The position numbers and the translations under genes were made by a program. Of a DNA stretch of 64,000 nucleotides, positions 54,270 through 61,395 are shown piece by piece. Where the stretch lies: contig JAEYWX010000001.1 in assembly GCA_023428755.1 (NCBI GenBank), positions 62,001-126,000 on the forward strand, given 5' to 3'. The notes under the pieces are model-generated. The model saw nothing but the letters and a program-made list of their open reading frames with translations. It was not told where the DNA came from and searched no databases. Source of the DNA: Bacteroidota bacterium. Its GTDB lineage: Bacteria; Bacteroidota; Bacteroidia; Chitinophagales; Chitinophagaceae. The stretch's first letter is position 1, and every line of letters starts with the position of its first letter.

Positions 54270-54470
54270 GCCGTAACGGTTCCTGGTGTTCATAACCGGG
54301 ATTAAAAGGGAAGTCCGGTGAAAATCCGGCGCTATCCCCGTAGCTGTAAAGCGATGCCCCAAACCCCTAAAGGGGAGTAAGGCAACATCTCAATCTACTT
54401 TGCCACTGAATAAAATTCGGGAAGGCGAATTGAGTTGCTCGTTGAGCCAGAAGACCTGCCGGTGCAATTC
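54270..54470 (+). promoter_or_regulatory. Cobalamin (AdoCbl) riboswitch
   Basis: All landmark blocks of the cobalamin riboswitch are present in order: GGTTCCTGGTG, AAGTCCGGTGAAAATCCGGC, CCCCGTAGCTGTAAAGCGATGCC, GCCACTG (54402-54408), GGGAAGGC (54419-54426) and GAGCCAGAAGACCTGCC (54444-54460). The expression platform would lie between 54471 and the start codon at 54583 of the BtuB-like gene. The rest of the 54051-54269 region shows nothing else I can support. It should repress this gene, and probably the whole operon, when B12 is plentiful. Confidence 0.95.
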
Positions 54471-54582
54471 AACAATCATTTGCTTTCGGGTGAAAGGCAG
54501 GAGATGTAACAGCTCAGCAGCTTTTATATTTTCTATTTCTTTTTCTGAAAGCAGTCACAACAAACCCTTTTTTCAAAAAAAG

Positions 54583-56433
54583 ATGAAAAAGATTTTTTTT
54601 GTAGTGGCTGCCGGATTATTCATCAGCAGTCAACTAAGTGCGCAGGACAGCACATCAAAATCGTTAAGCGAAGTAGTAGTTACCGCCAACAAAGTAAACC
54701 AGCGTATCCAGGAAACAGGCAAGGTAACAACCGTCATCAACCGAAAAACCATTGAGCAAAGTGCAGGTAAAGATCTTGCACAATTGTTAACCGAGCAGGC
54801 AGGCATTGTTGTAAATGGCGCTACCAGTAACCCCGGTAAAGACAAAAGTATTTTTATGCGTGGTGCAGGTAATGGTTATACTGTTATATTAATTGATGGT
54901 ATACCTGTTAACGATCCATCCTTCTCAGGTGCATTTGACCTGCGTTTATTACCACTTGACCAGATCGAACGGATCGAAATTGTAAAAGGGGCACAATCTA
55001 CCAACTATGGTTCCGATGCTGTAGCCGGCGTTATCAATATCATTTCCAAACGTGGTGCATCAAAACCTGCGCAGTTTTATGGCACCGCAGCTGCAGGTTC
55101 ATTTGATACGTATAAATTTACTGCCGGCGTACGTGGTACAGCAGAAAAAGCAAACTATAACTTCTCTTTCTCGCATAACGAATCGAAAGGTATTTCCGAA
55201 GCTGTTGACAAAGCAGGTACCGGCAATTTCGATAAAGATGGCTTTCTCAACAATGCGCTCAACTTTAGTGTGGATGCACCTGTAACGAAACATATCCGTG
55301 TACAGCCGTTTACACGTTACAGCTATTTTCAGGGAGCTTACGATGATGGTTCGTTTACCGATGCAGCAAACAATTACACTTCTTCATTATTTAGTGCCGG
55401 TTCTGCTGTTGAAGTAAAAACAGAAAAAGCAGGTGGCCGTGCCTATTTCAGCTACGATGAAATGGATCGTACATTCAACAGTGCTATGTGGGGAGCTACA
55501 CCCTATAAAGGCACCAATAAGATTGTTGACCTGTTTGCGTATTATCAAATTGCAGCAAAAGTAAAATTGCTGGCAGGTATTGATAACCGTTATCAGAAAA
55601 ACCTTGATTCGAACATACACATTAACAGCCCCTATGCCAGTTTATTTTTGCAAAACTTCGGGGGCTTTTACCTTGAAGCAGGTGCCCGTTACAACAAACA
55701 TTCAAAGTACGGCAATAACTTTACTTACAGCATCAACCCTTCGTATGTGTTTAACGAAAACACAAAGCTGTTTGCAAACTATGCTACAGCTTTTCGTGCA
55801 CCGGGCATCAGTGCATTGTATGGTGCATGGGGCGCTAATCCTAACCTGAAGCCCGAACATTCACGAACATTTGAAGCAGGCGTACAAACATCTTTACTCA
55901 ACGATAAAGTAACTGTTCGTGCTGTGTACTTCAACCGCCATAACAAAGATGTGATCATTTATACATCGAAGTATGAGAATTACGATAAGCAGGATGATTA
56001 TGGTTTTGAATTGGAACCAACCATTCAGTTCAACAAACAACTGAAGCTTACAGCTTACTACAGTTTCCTCGATGGTGAGGTTACTACCAAAGGCCCGGGT
56101 GGAAAAGACACCAGCTACTTTAACCTGCTGCGTCGCCCCAAACATTCATTTGGTGCAACCATCAGCTACCAGGTTACACCTGCATTTTTTGTAAGCACAA
56201 ATGTTTACAATTATGGTAAGCGTACCGATATGGATTTTAACACATGGCCTGCAACACAGGTAAACCTCGACAGTTATTTACTGTGGGGTGTACACGCAGA
56301 ATACAGCTTCTTAAAAAATAAACTGGTTGTATTTGCAGATGGCAAAAACCTGTTAAATACAAACTATGTAGAAGTATTGGGTTACAGCACACCTGGTGCA
56401 AACTTTATGGGAGGTATTCGTTTTAATCTTTAA
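54583..56433 (+). CDS. btuB: BtuB-like TonB-dependent cobalamin receptor
   Basis: Outer membrane importer of vitamin B12. Start set at the ATG before a signal peptide (FFVVAAGLFISSQLSAQ); the riboswitch spans the upstream in-frame part, so earlier starts are not credible. The 616-residue length fits BtuB. TonB box LSEVVVTANKVNQRIQET, plug with NPGKDKSIFMRGAGNGYTVILIDGIPVNDPS and IEIVKGAQSTNYGSDAVAGVINIISK, and a barrel ending in GVRFNL-like GGIRFNL. It is the first gene behind the riboswitch and followed 94 bases later by the DUF6580 gene, in the same orientation. Confidence 0.9.
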   Translation: MKKIFFVVAAGLFISSQLSAQDSTSKSLSEVVVTANKVNQRIQETGKVTTVINRKTIEQSAGKDLAQLLTEQAGIVVNGATSNPGKDKSIFMRGAGNGYTVILIDGIPVNDPSFSGAFDLRLLPLDQIERIEIVKGAQSTNYGSDAVAGVINIISKRGASKPAQFYGTAAAGSFDTYKFTAGVRGTAEKANYNFSFSHNESKGISEAVDKAGTGNFDKDGFLNNALNFSVDAPVTKHIRVQPFTRYSYFQGAYDDGSFTDAANNYTSSLFSAGSAVEVKTEKAGGRAYFSYDEMDRTFNSAMWGATPYKGTNKIVDLFAYYQIAAKVKLLAGIDNRYQKNLDSNIHINSPYASLFLQNFGGFYLEAGARYNKHSKYGNNFTYSINPSYVFNENTKLFANYATAFRAPGISALYGAWGANPNLKPEHSRTFEAGVQTSLLNDKVTVRAVYFNRHNKDVIIYTSKYENYDKQDDYGFELEPTIQFNKQLKLTAYYSFLDGEVTTKGPGGKDTSYFNLLRRPKHSFGATISYQVTPAFFVSTNVYNYGKRTDMDFNTWPATQVNLDSYLLWGVHAEYSFLKNKLVVFADGKNLLNTNYVEVLGYSTPGANFMGGIRFNL

Positions 56434-56442
56434 TCAGCAATA

Positions 56443-56519
56443 GTGAATGGTCAATTGTGAATGGTGAATAAACGCATAGCATTTCATCACTTATGATTGA
56501 CCATTCACCATTCACAATT
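56443..56519 (+). repeat. Inverted repeat with two pairing registers between btuB and the DUF6580 gene
   Basis: A 17-base arm (56453-56469, AATTGTGAATGGTGAAT) is perfectly complementary to 56503-56519, and a 13-base arm (56443-56455) to 56496-56508. Both arms share the repeated GTGAATGG unit, so two alternative hairpins can form. The element is in the operon just before a start codon. Confidence 0.6.
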
Positions 56520-56527
56520 CACAACAT

Positions 56528-57118
56528 ATGTCAACACAAAAAATCAATCCCCGTTTTGCAATTCTGGCCATCATTATAATTGCAGTTGCAGCGTTGCGCA
56601 TTCCGAATGCAGCACAGTTGAACCCCTTGAGCAACTTCACAGCTATTGGTGCAATGGGTTTGTTTGGTGGTGCTTATTTTACAAAACACTGGAAGGCTTT
56701 TGGTTTTCCTTTGCTTACCTTGCTTTTAAGCGATCTTATTATTAACGTGTTTGTTTATAATGGCGAATATGGTATTATGTATGGCAGCTGGTATTGGGTG
56801 TACGGAGGTTTTTTGTTGATTGTTGTACTGGCAAGATTGTTCCTGAAAAAAGTAAACGTACAAAATGTTGTACTTACAGGTATTGCCGGAACATTAGTTT
56901 ACTGGCTGGTTGTTGATTTTGGTGTTTTCCTTTTTGGCTGTACCGATATTACTACCGGTCAAACAATGGATCACAGCTTTACAAGTCTTATCAAATGCTA
57001 TGCACAAGGTGCCCCTTATATGAAGAACTTTTTGATCGGCACTTTGGTTTATAGTGGTATTATGTTTGGTGTATTTGAATGGATGAAAGCAAAAAGTCCT
57101 TCATTACAAACAGCTTAA
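56528..57118 (+). CDS. DUF6580-type putative transporter, S-component-like
   Basis: A 196-residue membrane protein with about six hydrophobic segments: FAILAIIIIAVAALRIPNAA, FTAIGAMGLFGGAYF, FGFPLLTLLLSDLIINVFVY, VYGGFLLIVVLARLFL, VVLTGIAGTLVYWLVVDFGVFLF, and FLIGTLVYSGIMFGVFEWM. The size and the N-terminal pattern recall substrate-specific S components of ECF transporters and the BtuM-type B12 importers; a Cys is in FGCTDIT near a membrane edge. I name the family DUF6580 with moderate confidence. Gene position in the B12 operon, with no BtuC/D, points to a role in inner membrane cobamide import; this is an inference. Confidence 0.7.
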   Translation: MSTQKINPRFAILAIIIIAVAALRIPNAAQLNPLSNFTAIGAMGLFGGAYFTKHWKAFGFPLLTLLLSDLIINVFVYNGEYGIMYGSWYWVYGGFLLIVVLARLFLKKVNVQNVVLTGIAGTLVYWLVVDFGVFLFGCTDITTGQTMDHSFTSLIKCYAQGAPYMKNFLIGTLVYSGIMFGVFEWMKAKSPSLQTA

Positions 57119-57126
57119 TTGTATTT

Positions 57127-57158
57127 ATACGCATCACAGCTCATTCATCACTCATCAT
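57127..57158 (+). repeat. CATCA-rich spacer before the BtuF-like gene
   Basis: The spacer carries CATTCATCACTCATCATG-type units that run into the start codon of the next gene. The same units precede the DUF71 gene at 59271. Confidence 0.4.
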
Positions 57159-58098
57159 GAAAGCCTGCTCCTTTTTACCTGCCGCTACACAAATGATCTA
57201 CGATATGGGTCTGCAGCACTTGCTGCATGGTGTAACGTTCGAATGCCCACCACTTGCTTTAGCAGAAAAACAAAAAGTAGTGCGTTGTGTAATGGAAGGA
57301 AAAAATTACAGCAGCGAAGAGATCGATAAAATATTTTCAGCCAGCAAAGCAGAAGGCAGAAGCTTGTATTATGTTGATGAAGACATACTGCAAAACATAC
57401 AACCCGATGTAATTTTTACACAGGATGTTTGCGAGGTATGCCAGATCGATACTGCCTGCACAGCCGCAGCTGTTGCCAACCTTGAGAAACAACCAAAGCT
57501 GGTTACGCTTACGCCGCAAACACTTGATGATGTGTATTACACTGCTGTAACCATTGCAACAGCACTTGGCCACGAAACGGCAGCTTATCATTATCTCTCT
57601 GCTTTACAAAAACGAACACTCCATATTCTTGATAAACTCCGTCGCCATCACATGCCTTTAAAAAGAGTATTGTTGATGGAATGGATACAACCTGTTTACA
57701 ATTGCGGCCATTGGATTCCTTTTCAAATTGCACAGGCAGGTGGTATAGATATGCTTAGTAATCCGGGTGGCGACAGTATTGTTACATCGTGGGAAAAGAT
57801 CGTTAAATACAATCCCGAAGTATTGGTAATAGCGCCCTGCGGTTTTACTGTTGAACGTACAAAAGAAGAATTACACCTGCTCACTTCAAAAAAAGAATGG
57901 CAACAACTGGAAGCTGTGAAAACAAATGCAGTGTACATCTGCGATTACGATCTGTTTACACAACCTTCTGCATCTACCTTAGTTGATGGAATTGAAATGC
58001 TGGCAGCATTGTTTCATCCATCCTTGTTTCGTGTGCCCGGACATTTGCAACAAAAAGTATTTCACTTTTCAAACAGCGATCAATATGTGCAAGCATGA
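57157..58098 (+). CDS. BtuF-like cobalamin-binding protein without signal peptide
   Basis: A 313-residue protein of the periplasmic binding-protein superfamily (FepB/BtuF-like, helical backbone) with KACSFLPAATQMIYDMGLQHLL at the start, ITQ-like IFTQDVCEVCQIDTACTAAAV, TPQTLDDVYYTAVTIATALG, and the conserved WIQPVYNCGHWIPFQIAQAGG with a final PSASTLVDGIEMLAALFHP. BtuF is normally exported, but no signal peptide or lipobox is visible with this start, and the upstream codons do not give one. It is therefore probably cytoplasmic or held at the membrane. A cysteine cluster (CEVCQIDTAC) is unusual. Overlaps the next gene by 14 bases. Confidence 0.75.
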   Translation: MKACSFLPAATQMIYDMGLQHLLHGVTFECPPLALAEKQKVVRCVMEGKNYSSEEIDKIFSASKAEGRSLYYVDEDILQNIQPDVIFTQDVCEVCQIDTACTAAAVANLEKQPKLVTLTPQTLDDVYYTAVTIATALGHETAAYHYLSALQKRTLHILDKLRRHHMPLKRVLLMEWIQPVYNCGHWIPFQIAQAGGIDMLSNPGGDSIVTSWEKIVKYNPEVLVIAPCGFTVERTKEELHLLTSKKEWQQLEAVKTNAVYICDYDLFTQPSASTLVDGIEMLAALFHPSLFRVPGHLQQKVFHFSNSDQYVQA

Positions 58099-58309
58099 AC
58101 AAAAAAACTGTCCGCGTTGTAACACGCCGTTCGAATGCAGAGTTGGTGATATTACCAGCTGCCAGTGTTACGGCGTTGAATTAACGGCAGAAGAAGAAGC
58201 ATTTATTGCAAGTAATTACAACGAATGTTTATGCCGTAACTGTTTATTGCAGTTAAAAAGCCGTTACGCACTATTTACAGAACAAAAACATTTATACAGT
58301 AACAGGTAA
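58085..58309 (+). CDS. Small cysteine-rich CWC protein
   Basis: A 74-residue protein of the cysteine-rich CWC type: CPRCNTPFECRVGDITSCQCYG and LCRNCLLQLKSRY. The spacing (CxxC...C...CxC...CxxC) suggests one or two zinc or iron sites. The start lies inside the end of the BtuF-like gene (ATG 58085, overlap 14 bases), which supports translation coupling. No enzymatic residues. The next gene encodes a longer homologue, so the pair may have arisen by duplication. No role in B12 metabolism is established. Confidence 0.75.
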   Translation: MCKHEQKNCPRCNTPFECRVGDITSCQCYGVELTAEEEAFIASNYNECLCRNCLLQLKSRYALFTEQKHLYSNR

Positions 58310-58311
58310 CA

Positions 58312-58692
58312 ATGGCGAAAGTTAAAACATGCAGCAAGTGTGCAGCTGAGTTCAGTTGCGATTCCGACGGTGTGGAGGGAAGATGCTGGTGCAATACTTA
58401 TCCGCCGCTGTTTACACCCGATCCTGTTATTAATTGCATGTGCCCCCAATGCCTGCACGAAGCAACCGTTGAAAAGATCAACAATTATGTTGCCGGCATG
58501 ACGGTTGAAAAAGCATTGAACGATAATAAAGCAAAAGATCTTCCACGCAACAACCAGCTTGTTGAAGGAATTGATTACTACATAGAGAACACATACTATG
58601 TTTTTACAGCCTGGCATCATTTACGCAGAGGCTATTGCTGTAAAAACGGATGCAGGCATTGCCCGTATGGATTTAAAAAGCAAACAGCATGA
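58312..58692 (+). CDS. CWC domain fused to DUF5522
   Basis: A 126-residue protein with an N-terminal CWC domain (CSKCAAEFSCDSDGVEGRCWCN, Cys7, 10, 16, 25, 27; then CMCPQC, Cys42, 44, 47) and a C-terminal DUF5522 (LVEGIDYYIENTYYVFTAWHHLRRGYCC, then CKNGCRHCPYGF). DUF5522 is a short Cys-rich protein usually found alone, so the fusion is of interest. The two domains suggest metal binding or a redox role, not shown. It begins two bases after the previous gene, and its last four bases overlap cobU. Confidence 0.78.
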   Translation: MAKVKTCSKCAAEFSCDSDGVEGRCWCNTYPPLFTPDPVINCMCPQCLHEATVEKINNYVAGMTVEKALNDNKAKDLPRNNQLVEGIDYYIENTYYVFTAWHHLRRGYCCKNGCRHCPYGFKKQTA

Positions 58693-59192
58693 TCATTTTT
58701 ATAACTGGTGGTGCACGCAGTGGCAAAAGCAGATACGCACAGGAACGGGCATTAGCGCTCAGCAATAATCCTGTGTATGTGGCTACCGCCAAAGTGTGGG
58801 ATGAAGATTTTGAAAAAAGAGTAAAGCGTCATCAGAACGACCGTGATGAACGCTGGACCAATTTTGAAGAGCAACGCAACGTAAGTGCATTACCAATCGA
58901 TAACCGTATTGCTATGATCGATTGTGTAACCTTGTGGCTCACCAATTTTTTTGTTGATACAAAGAACGATATTCATGCATCGCTTGAATTGTTGAAGAAA
59001 GAAATTGATGCATTGTGTAGCAAGCCCGGTACTTTTCTCATCATCAGTAATGAGATCGGTATGGGCGTTCATGCCGATACAGAAATTGGAAGAAAGTTTA
59101 CCGACCTGCAAGGCTGGGCCAATCAATACATCGCATCAAAAGCCGATGAAGTGGTATTGATGGTAAGCGGAATTGAAGTGAAAATTAAATGA
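58689..59192 (+). CDS. cobU: Adenosylcobinamide kinase / adenosylcobinamide-phosphate guanylyltransferase
   Basis: Bifunctional enzyme of B12 nucleotide-loop assembly: phosphorylates adenosylcobinamide and then transfers GMP to give AdoCbi-GDP. The 167-residue length fits. The P-loop GGARSGKS (residues 7-14) opens the protein; the GMP-attachment histidine lies in KRVKRHQNDRDERW near residue 46. EISNEIGMGVH-like FLIISNEIGMGVHADTEIGRKF is the third family block. Overlaps the CWC-DUF5522 gene by four bases and is followed by a hairpin-bearing spacer before the DUF71 gene. Confidence 0.95.
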   Translation: MIIFITGGARSGKSRYAQERALALSNNPVYVATAKVWDEDFEKRVKRHQNDRDERWTNFEEQRNVSALPIDNRIAMIDCVTLWLTNFFVDTKNDIHASLELLKKEIDALCSKPGTFLIISNEIGMGVHADTEIGRKFTDLQGWANQYIASKADEVVLMVSGIEVKIK

Positions 59193-59195
59193 ATA

Positions 59196-59270
59196 ATGAG
59201 TGATCAGTGCGGACAACCTGCTCATCATTCATCGTTCACAACTCATCATTAATTACTCATCACTCATCAT
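59196..59270 (+). repeat. Self-similar spacer with hairpin before the DUF71 gene
   Basis: Repeated CTCATCATT-type units fill 59219-59270 up to the ATG, and ATGAGTGAT (59196-59204) is complementary to ATCACTCAT (59259-59267). Similar units are at 57127-57158, 2 kb upstream. Confidence 0.45.
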
Positions 59271-59996
59271 ATGATCCCATCTATATTTTGTTGGAGCGGA
59301 GGAAAAGACAGCAGCTATGCTTTGCACAAAGTGTTGCAGGAAGGCGTGTACGATGTAAAATATTTGCTCAGTACGTTCAATGGCAATTACAAACGCTTAT
59401 CGATGCATGGTGTGCGTGAAGAACTGATTGAAGCACAGGCAGCAGCTATTGGTCTGCCGTTATTAAAAGCCTATGTGTATGAAGCAAGCAATACTGAATA
59501 TGAGCAGCAGATGAAGAACATTTTGCTGCAGGCAAAAGCAGAAGGCATCAATCATGTATTGTATGGCGATCTGTTTTTAGAAGACCTGCGTGCTTACCGT
59601 GAAAGCAACATGAAAGAGCTTGACATGCATTGCGTGTTCCCCATCTGGAAAACCGATACGCAATGGATGGTAAAAGATTTTGTTGCAAAAGGATTTCAAT
59701 CCGTTCTTTGCTGCATCAACGATGGCTACTTAGACGAAAGCTGGGTTGGCCGAACCATCGATCAGCAATTCATCAACGAACTGCCATCAACTGTTGATCC
59801 ATGTGGAGAAAATGGTGAGTTTCATTCTTTTTGTTTCAACGGCCCCGTCTTTAAACAACCAATTCCTGTTGTTACCGGCGAAAAAACCTACAAAGCTTTG
59901 GAAATAAAAACCAGCGATCATCCAACACCCATCAAAGATGTTGGTACAAAAGGTTTCTGGTTTTGTGATCTTCTTTTACAAACAGAAAACGCATGA
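59271..59996 (+). CDS. DUF71/COG2102 ATP-pyrophosphatase (diphthine-ammonia ligase family)
   Basis: An ATP-binding enzyme of the adenine nucleotide alpha-hydrolase group with PP-loop FCWSGGKDSSYALHKVL (residues 6-22), then YLLSTFNGNYKRLSMHGVREELIEAQAAAIGLPLLKAYVYEASN, NHVLYGDLFLEDLRAYRESNMKELD and the C-terminal DPCGENGEFHSFCFNGPVF. The archaeal/eukaryal members make diphthamide; bacteria do not have diphthamide. Published comparative genomics of DUF71/COG2102 predicted that one subgroup serves B12 salvage. Here it sits between cobU and cobT (4-base overlap), which agrees. Probably an amide-forming or amide-cleaving step in cobamide remodelling. Confidence 0.85.
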   Translation: MIPSIFCWSGGKDSSYALHKVLQEGVYDVKYLLSTFNGNYKRLSMHGVREELIEAQAAAIGLPLLKAYVYEASNTEYEQQMKNILLQAKAEGINHVLYGDLFLEDLRAYRESNMKELDMHCVFPIWKTDTQWMVKDFVAKGFQSVLCCINDGYLDESWVGRTIDQQFINELPSTVDPCGENGEFHSFCFNGPVFKQPIPVVTGEKTYKALEIKTSDHPTPIKDVGTKGFWFCDLLLQTENA

Positions 59997-61012
59997 CAAT
60001 CGAAGAACAACTGCTGCATAAGATCAACAACAAAACAAAACCTGTTGGTGCATTGGGTATGCTGGAAGAGCTTGCCGTAAAGATCGGCACAGTACAAAAC
60101 AGCTTATCGCCCACCATCAGCAAACCACATATTGTTGTGTTTGCAGGCGATCATGGCATTGCTGCAACAGGAAAAGTAAATCCTTATCCGCAAGCTGTAA
60201 CGGCACAAATGGTTTTGAATTTTGTTAATGGCGGCGCTGCTATTAATGTATTTACCAAACAGCACAACATTGGTTTAACAGTTGTGGATGCGGGTGTGAA
60301 TTTTGATTTTGATCCTTCACTTCCAATTGTGCATGCAAAGATCAAGCATGGCACCGCTGATTATAGTGCGTTCAATGCCATGAGCGTTGATGAAGTAAAT
60401 GCTGCCATTGAAAAAGGAAAAGATATTGTGCAGAAATTATATGAGGATGGTTGCAATACTATCGGTTTTGGAGAGATGGGCATTGGCAATACTTCATCTG
60501 CATCACTCATCATGCATCACTTACTAAATCTTCCCTTGAGTGAATGTGTGGGCAGAGGAACCGGTGCCAACGATGAACAACTGCAACGCAAGCTTGAAAC
60601 ATTAGCAGAAGTAAGCGGCTTTCATGAACTGCAACGTACCGATATCACTCCTCATCAACTGCTTTCCCAAATTGGTGGTTTTGAAATTGCAATGATGTGT
60701 GGAGCCTATTTACAAGCAGCAGAACTGAACATGCTGATTGCAGTGGATGGATTTATTTCCACTACTGCATTACTGGTTGCACAACAGTACAGCAGCAACA
60801 TCAGCAGTAATTGCCTGTTCGCCCATTGCTCTGATGAAAACGGTCATCGAAAAATGCTGGAACATTTTCAAGCGAAACCTGTATTGCAATTAGGCATGCG
60901 CCTGGGCGAAGGAACGGGTGCAGCGCTGGCGATTCCGTTGTTACAAAGTGCAGTTGCATTTTTAAATGAAATGGCCAGTTTTGAAAGTGCGGGAGTAAGT
61001 GGTAAGGAATAA
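59993..61012 (+). CDS. cobT: Nicotinate-nucleotide-dimethylbenzimidazole phosphoribosyltransferase
   Basis: Makes alpha-ribazole phosphate from nicotinate mononucleotide and dimethylbenzimidazole for the lower loop of cobalamin. The 339-residue length matches. Family blocks: KTKPVGALGMLEELAVKI, VFAGDHGIAATGKVNPYPQAVTAQMVLNFVNGGAAINVFT, EMGIGNTSSASLIMHHLL, VGRGTGANDEQ, DGFISTTALLVAQQ, and the C-terminal LRLGEGTGAALA, where the active-site Glu of the EGTG motif is present. Overlaps the DUF71 gene by four bases; a 92-base gap follows. Confidence 0.97.
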   Translation: MTIEEQLLHKINNKTKPVGALGMLEELAVKIGTVQNSLSPTISKPHIVVFAGDHGIAATGKVNPYPQAVTAQMVLNFVNGGAAINVFTKQHNIGLTVVDAGVNFDFDPSLPIVHAKIKHGTADYSAFNAMSVDEVNAAIEKGKDIVQKLYEDGCNTIGFGEMGIGNTSSASLIMHHLLNLPLSECVGRGTGANDEQLQRKLETLAEVSGFHELQRTDITPHQLLSQIGGFEIAMMCGAYLQAAELNMLIAVDGFISTTALLVAQQYSSNISSNCLFAHCSDENGHRKMLEHFQAKPVLQLGMRLGEGTGAALAIPLLQSAVAFLNEMASFESAGVSGKE

Positions 61013-61104
61013 TATTTTAATTTTCTTCCAGCCTTCTCGTCTTACGGGCGTTTTTTTATATCAATAGGAATTCAATCATTTATCTTGCAACGAATATTTA
61101 CAAC

Positions 61105-61395
61105 ATGGAAAAAATAATGAACGCAGGGATACAGGTGGTACCGGTCAATATTGTTGATCCTACATACAGCATTGTTGATAAAGCCATTGCTGTTATTGAA
61201 CAATCAGGATTGGAATACGTTGTTACTCCGTTTGAAACAGTTGTAAACGGAACAATGGAGCAGATCCTGCTGTTAATTGCTCAATTAAAAACAGTAGCTG
61301 AAGAAGCAGGAGCAGATGAACTTATCATCAACACCCGTTTTCACAGTAAGAAAAATGAAAACAATATCTTCAGTACAAAAATTGACAAGTATTGA
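61105..61395 (+). CDS. Thiamine-binding-like protein (DUF77/MTH1187 family)
   Basis: A 96-residue protein of the YqgV/MTH1187 family, a ferredoxin-like fold; a member from Staphylococcus and the YkoF group bind thiamine. Blocks are MNAGIQVVPVNIV, VDKAIAVIEQSGLEYVVTPFETVVNGTMEQILLLIAQL, ELIINTRFHSKK. Two ATG options four codons apart (61105, 61117). No membrane or signal features. It overlaps cobS by four bases, so it belongs to the B12 operon. The connection between a thiamine-binding fold and cobamide salvage is unexplained. Confidence 0.78.
   Translation: MEKIMNAGIQVVPVNIVDPTYSIVDKAIAVIEQSGLEYVVTPFETVVNGTMEQILLLIAQLKTVAEEAGADELIINTRFHSKKNENNIFSTKIDKY

Noticed and set aside
56440..56526. 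A CRISPR-like array in the B12 operon spacer
   Set aside because: Units are too short, not regularly spaced, and no cas genes are near; it is a hairpin-forming spacer.
61020..61060. Possible terminator after cobT
   Set aside because: A T run is present but the stem is too weak, and the operon seems to go on into the DUF77 gene.
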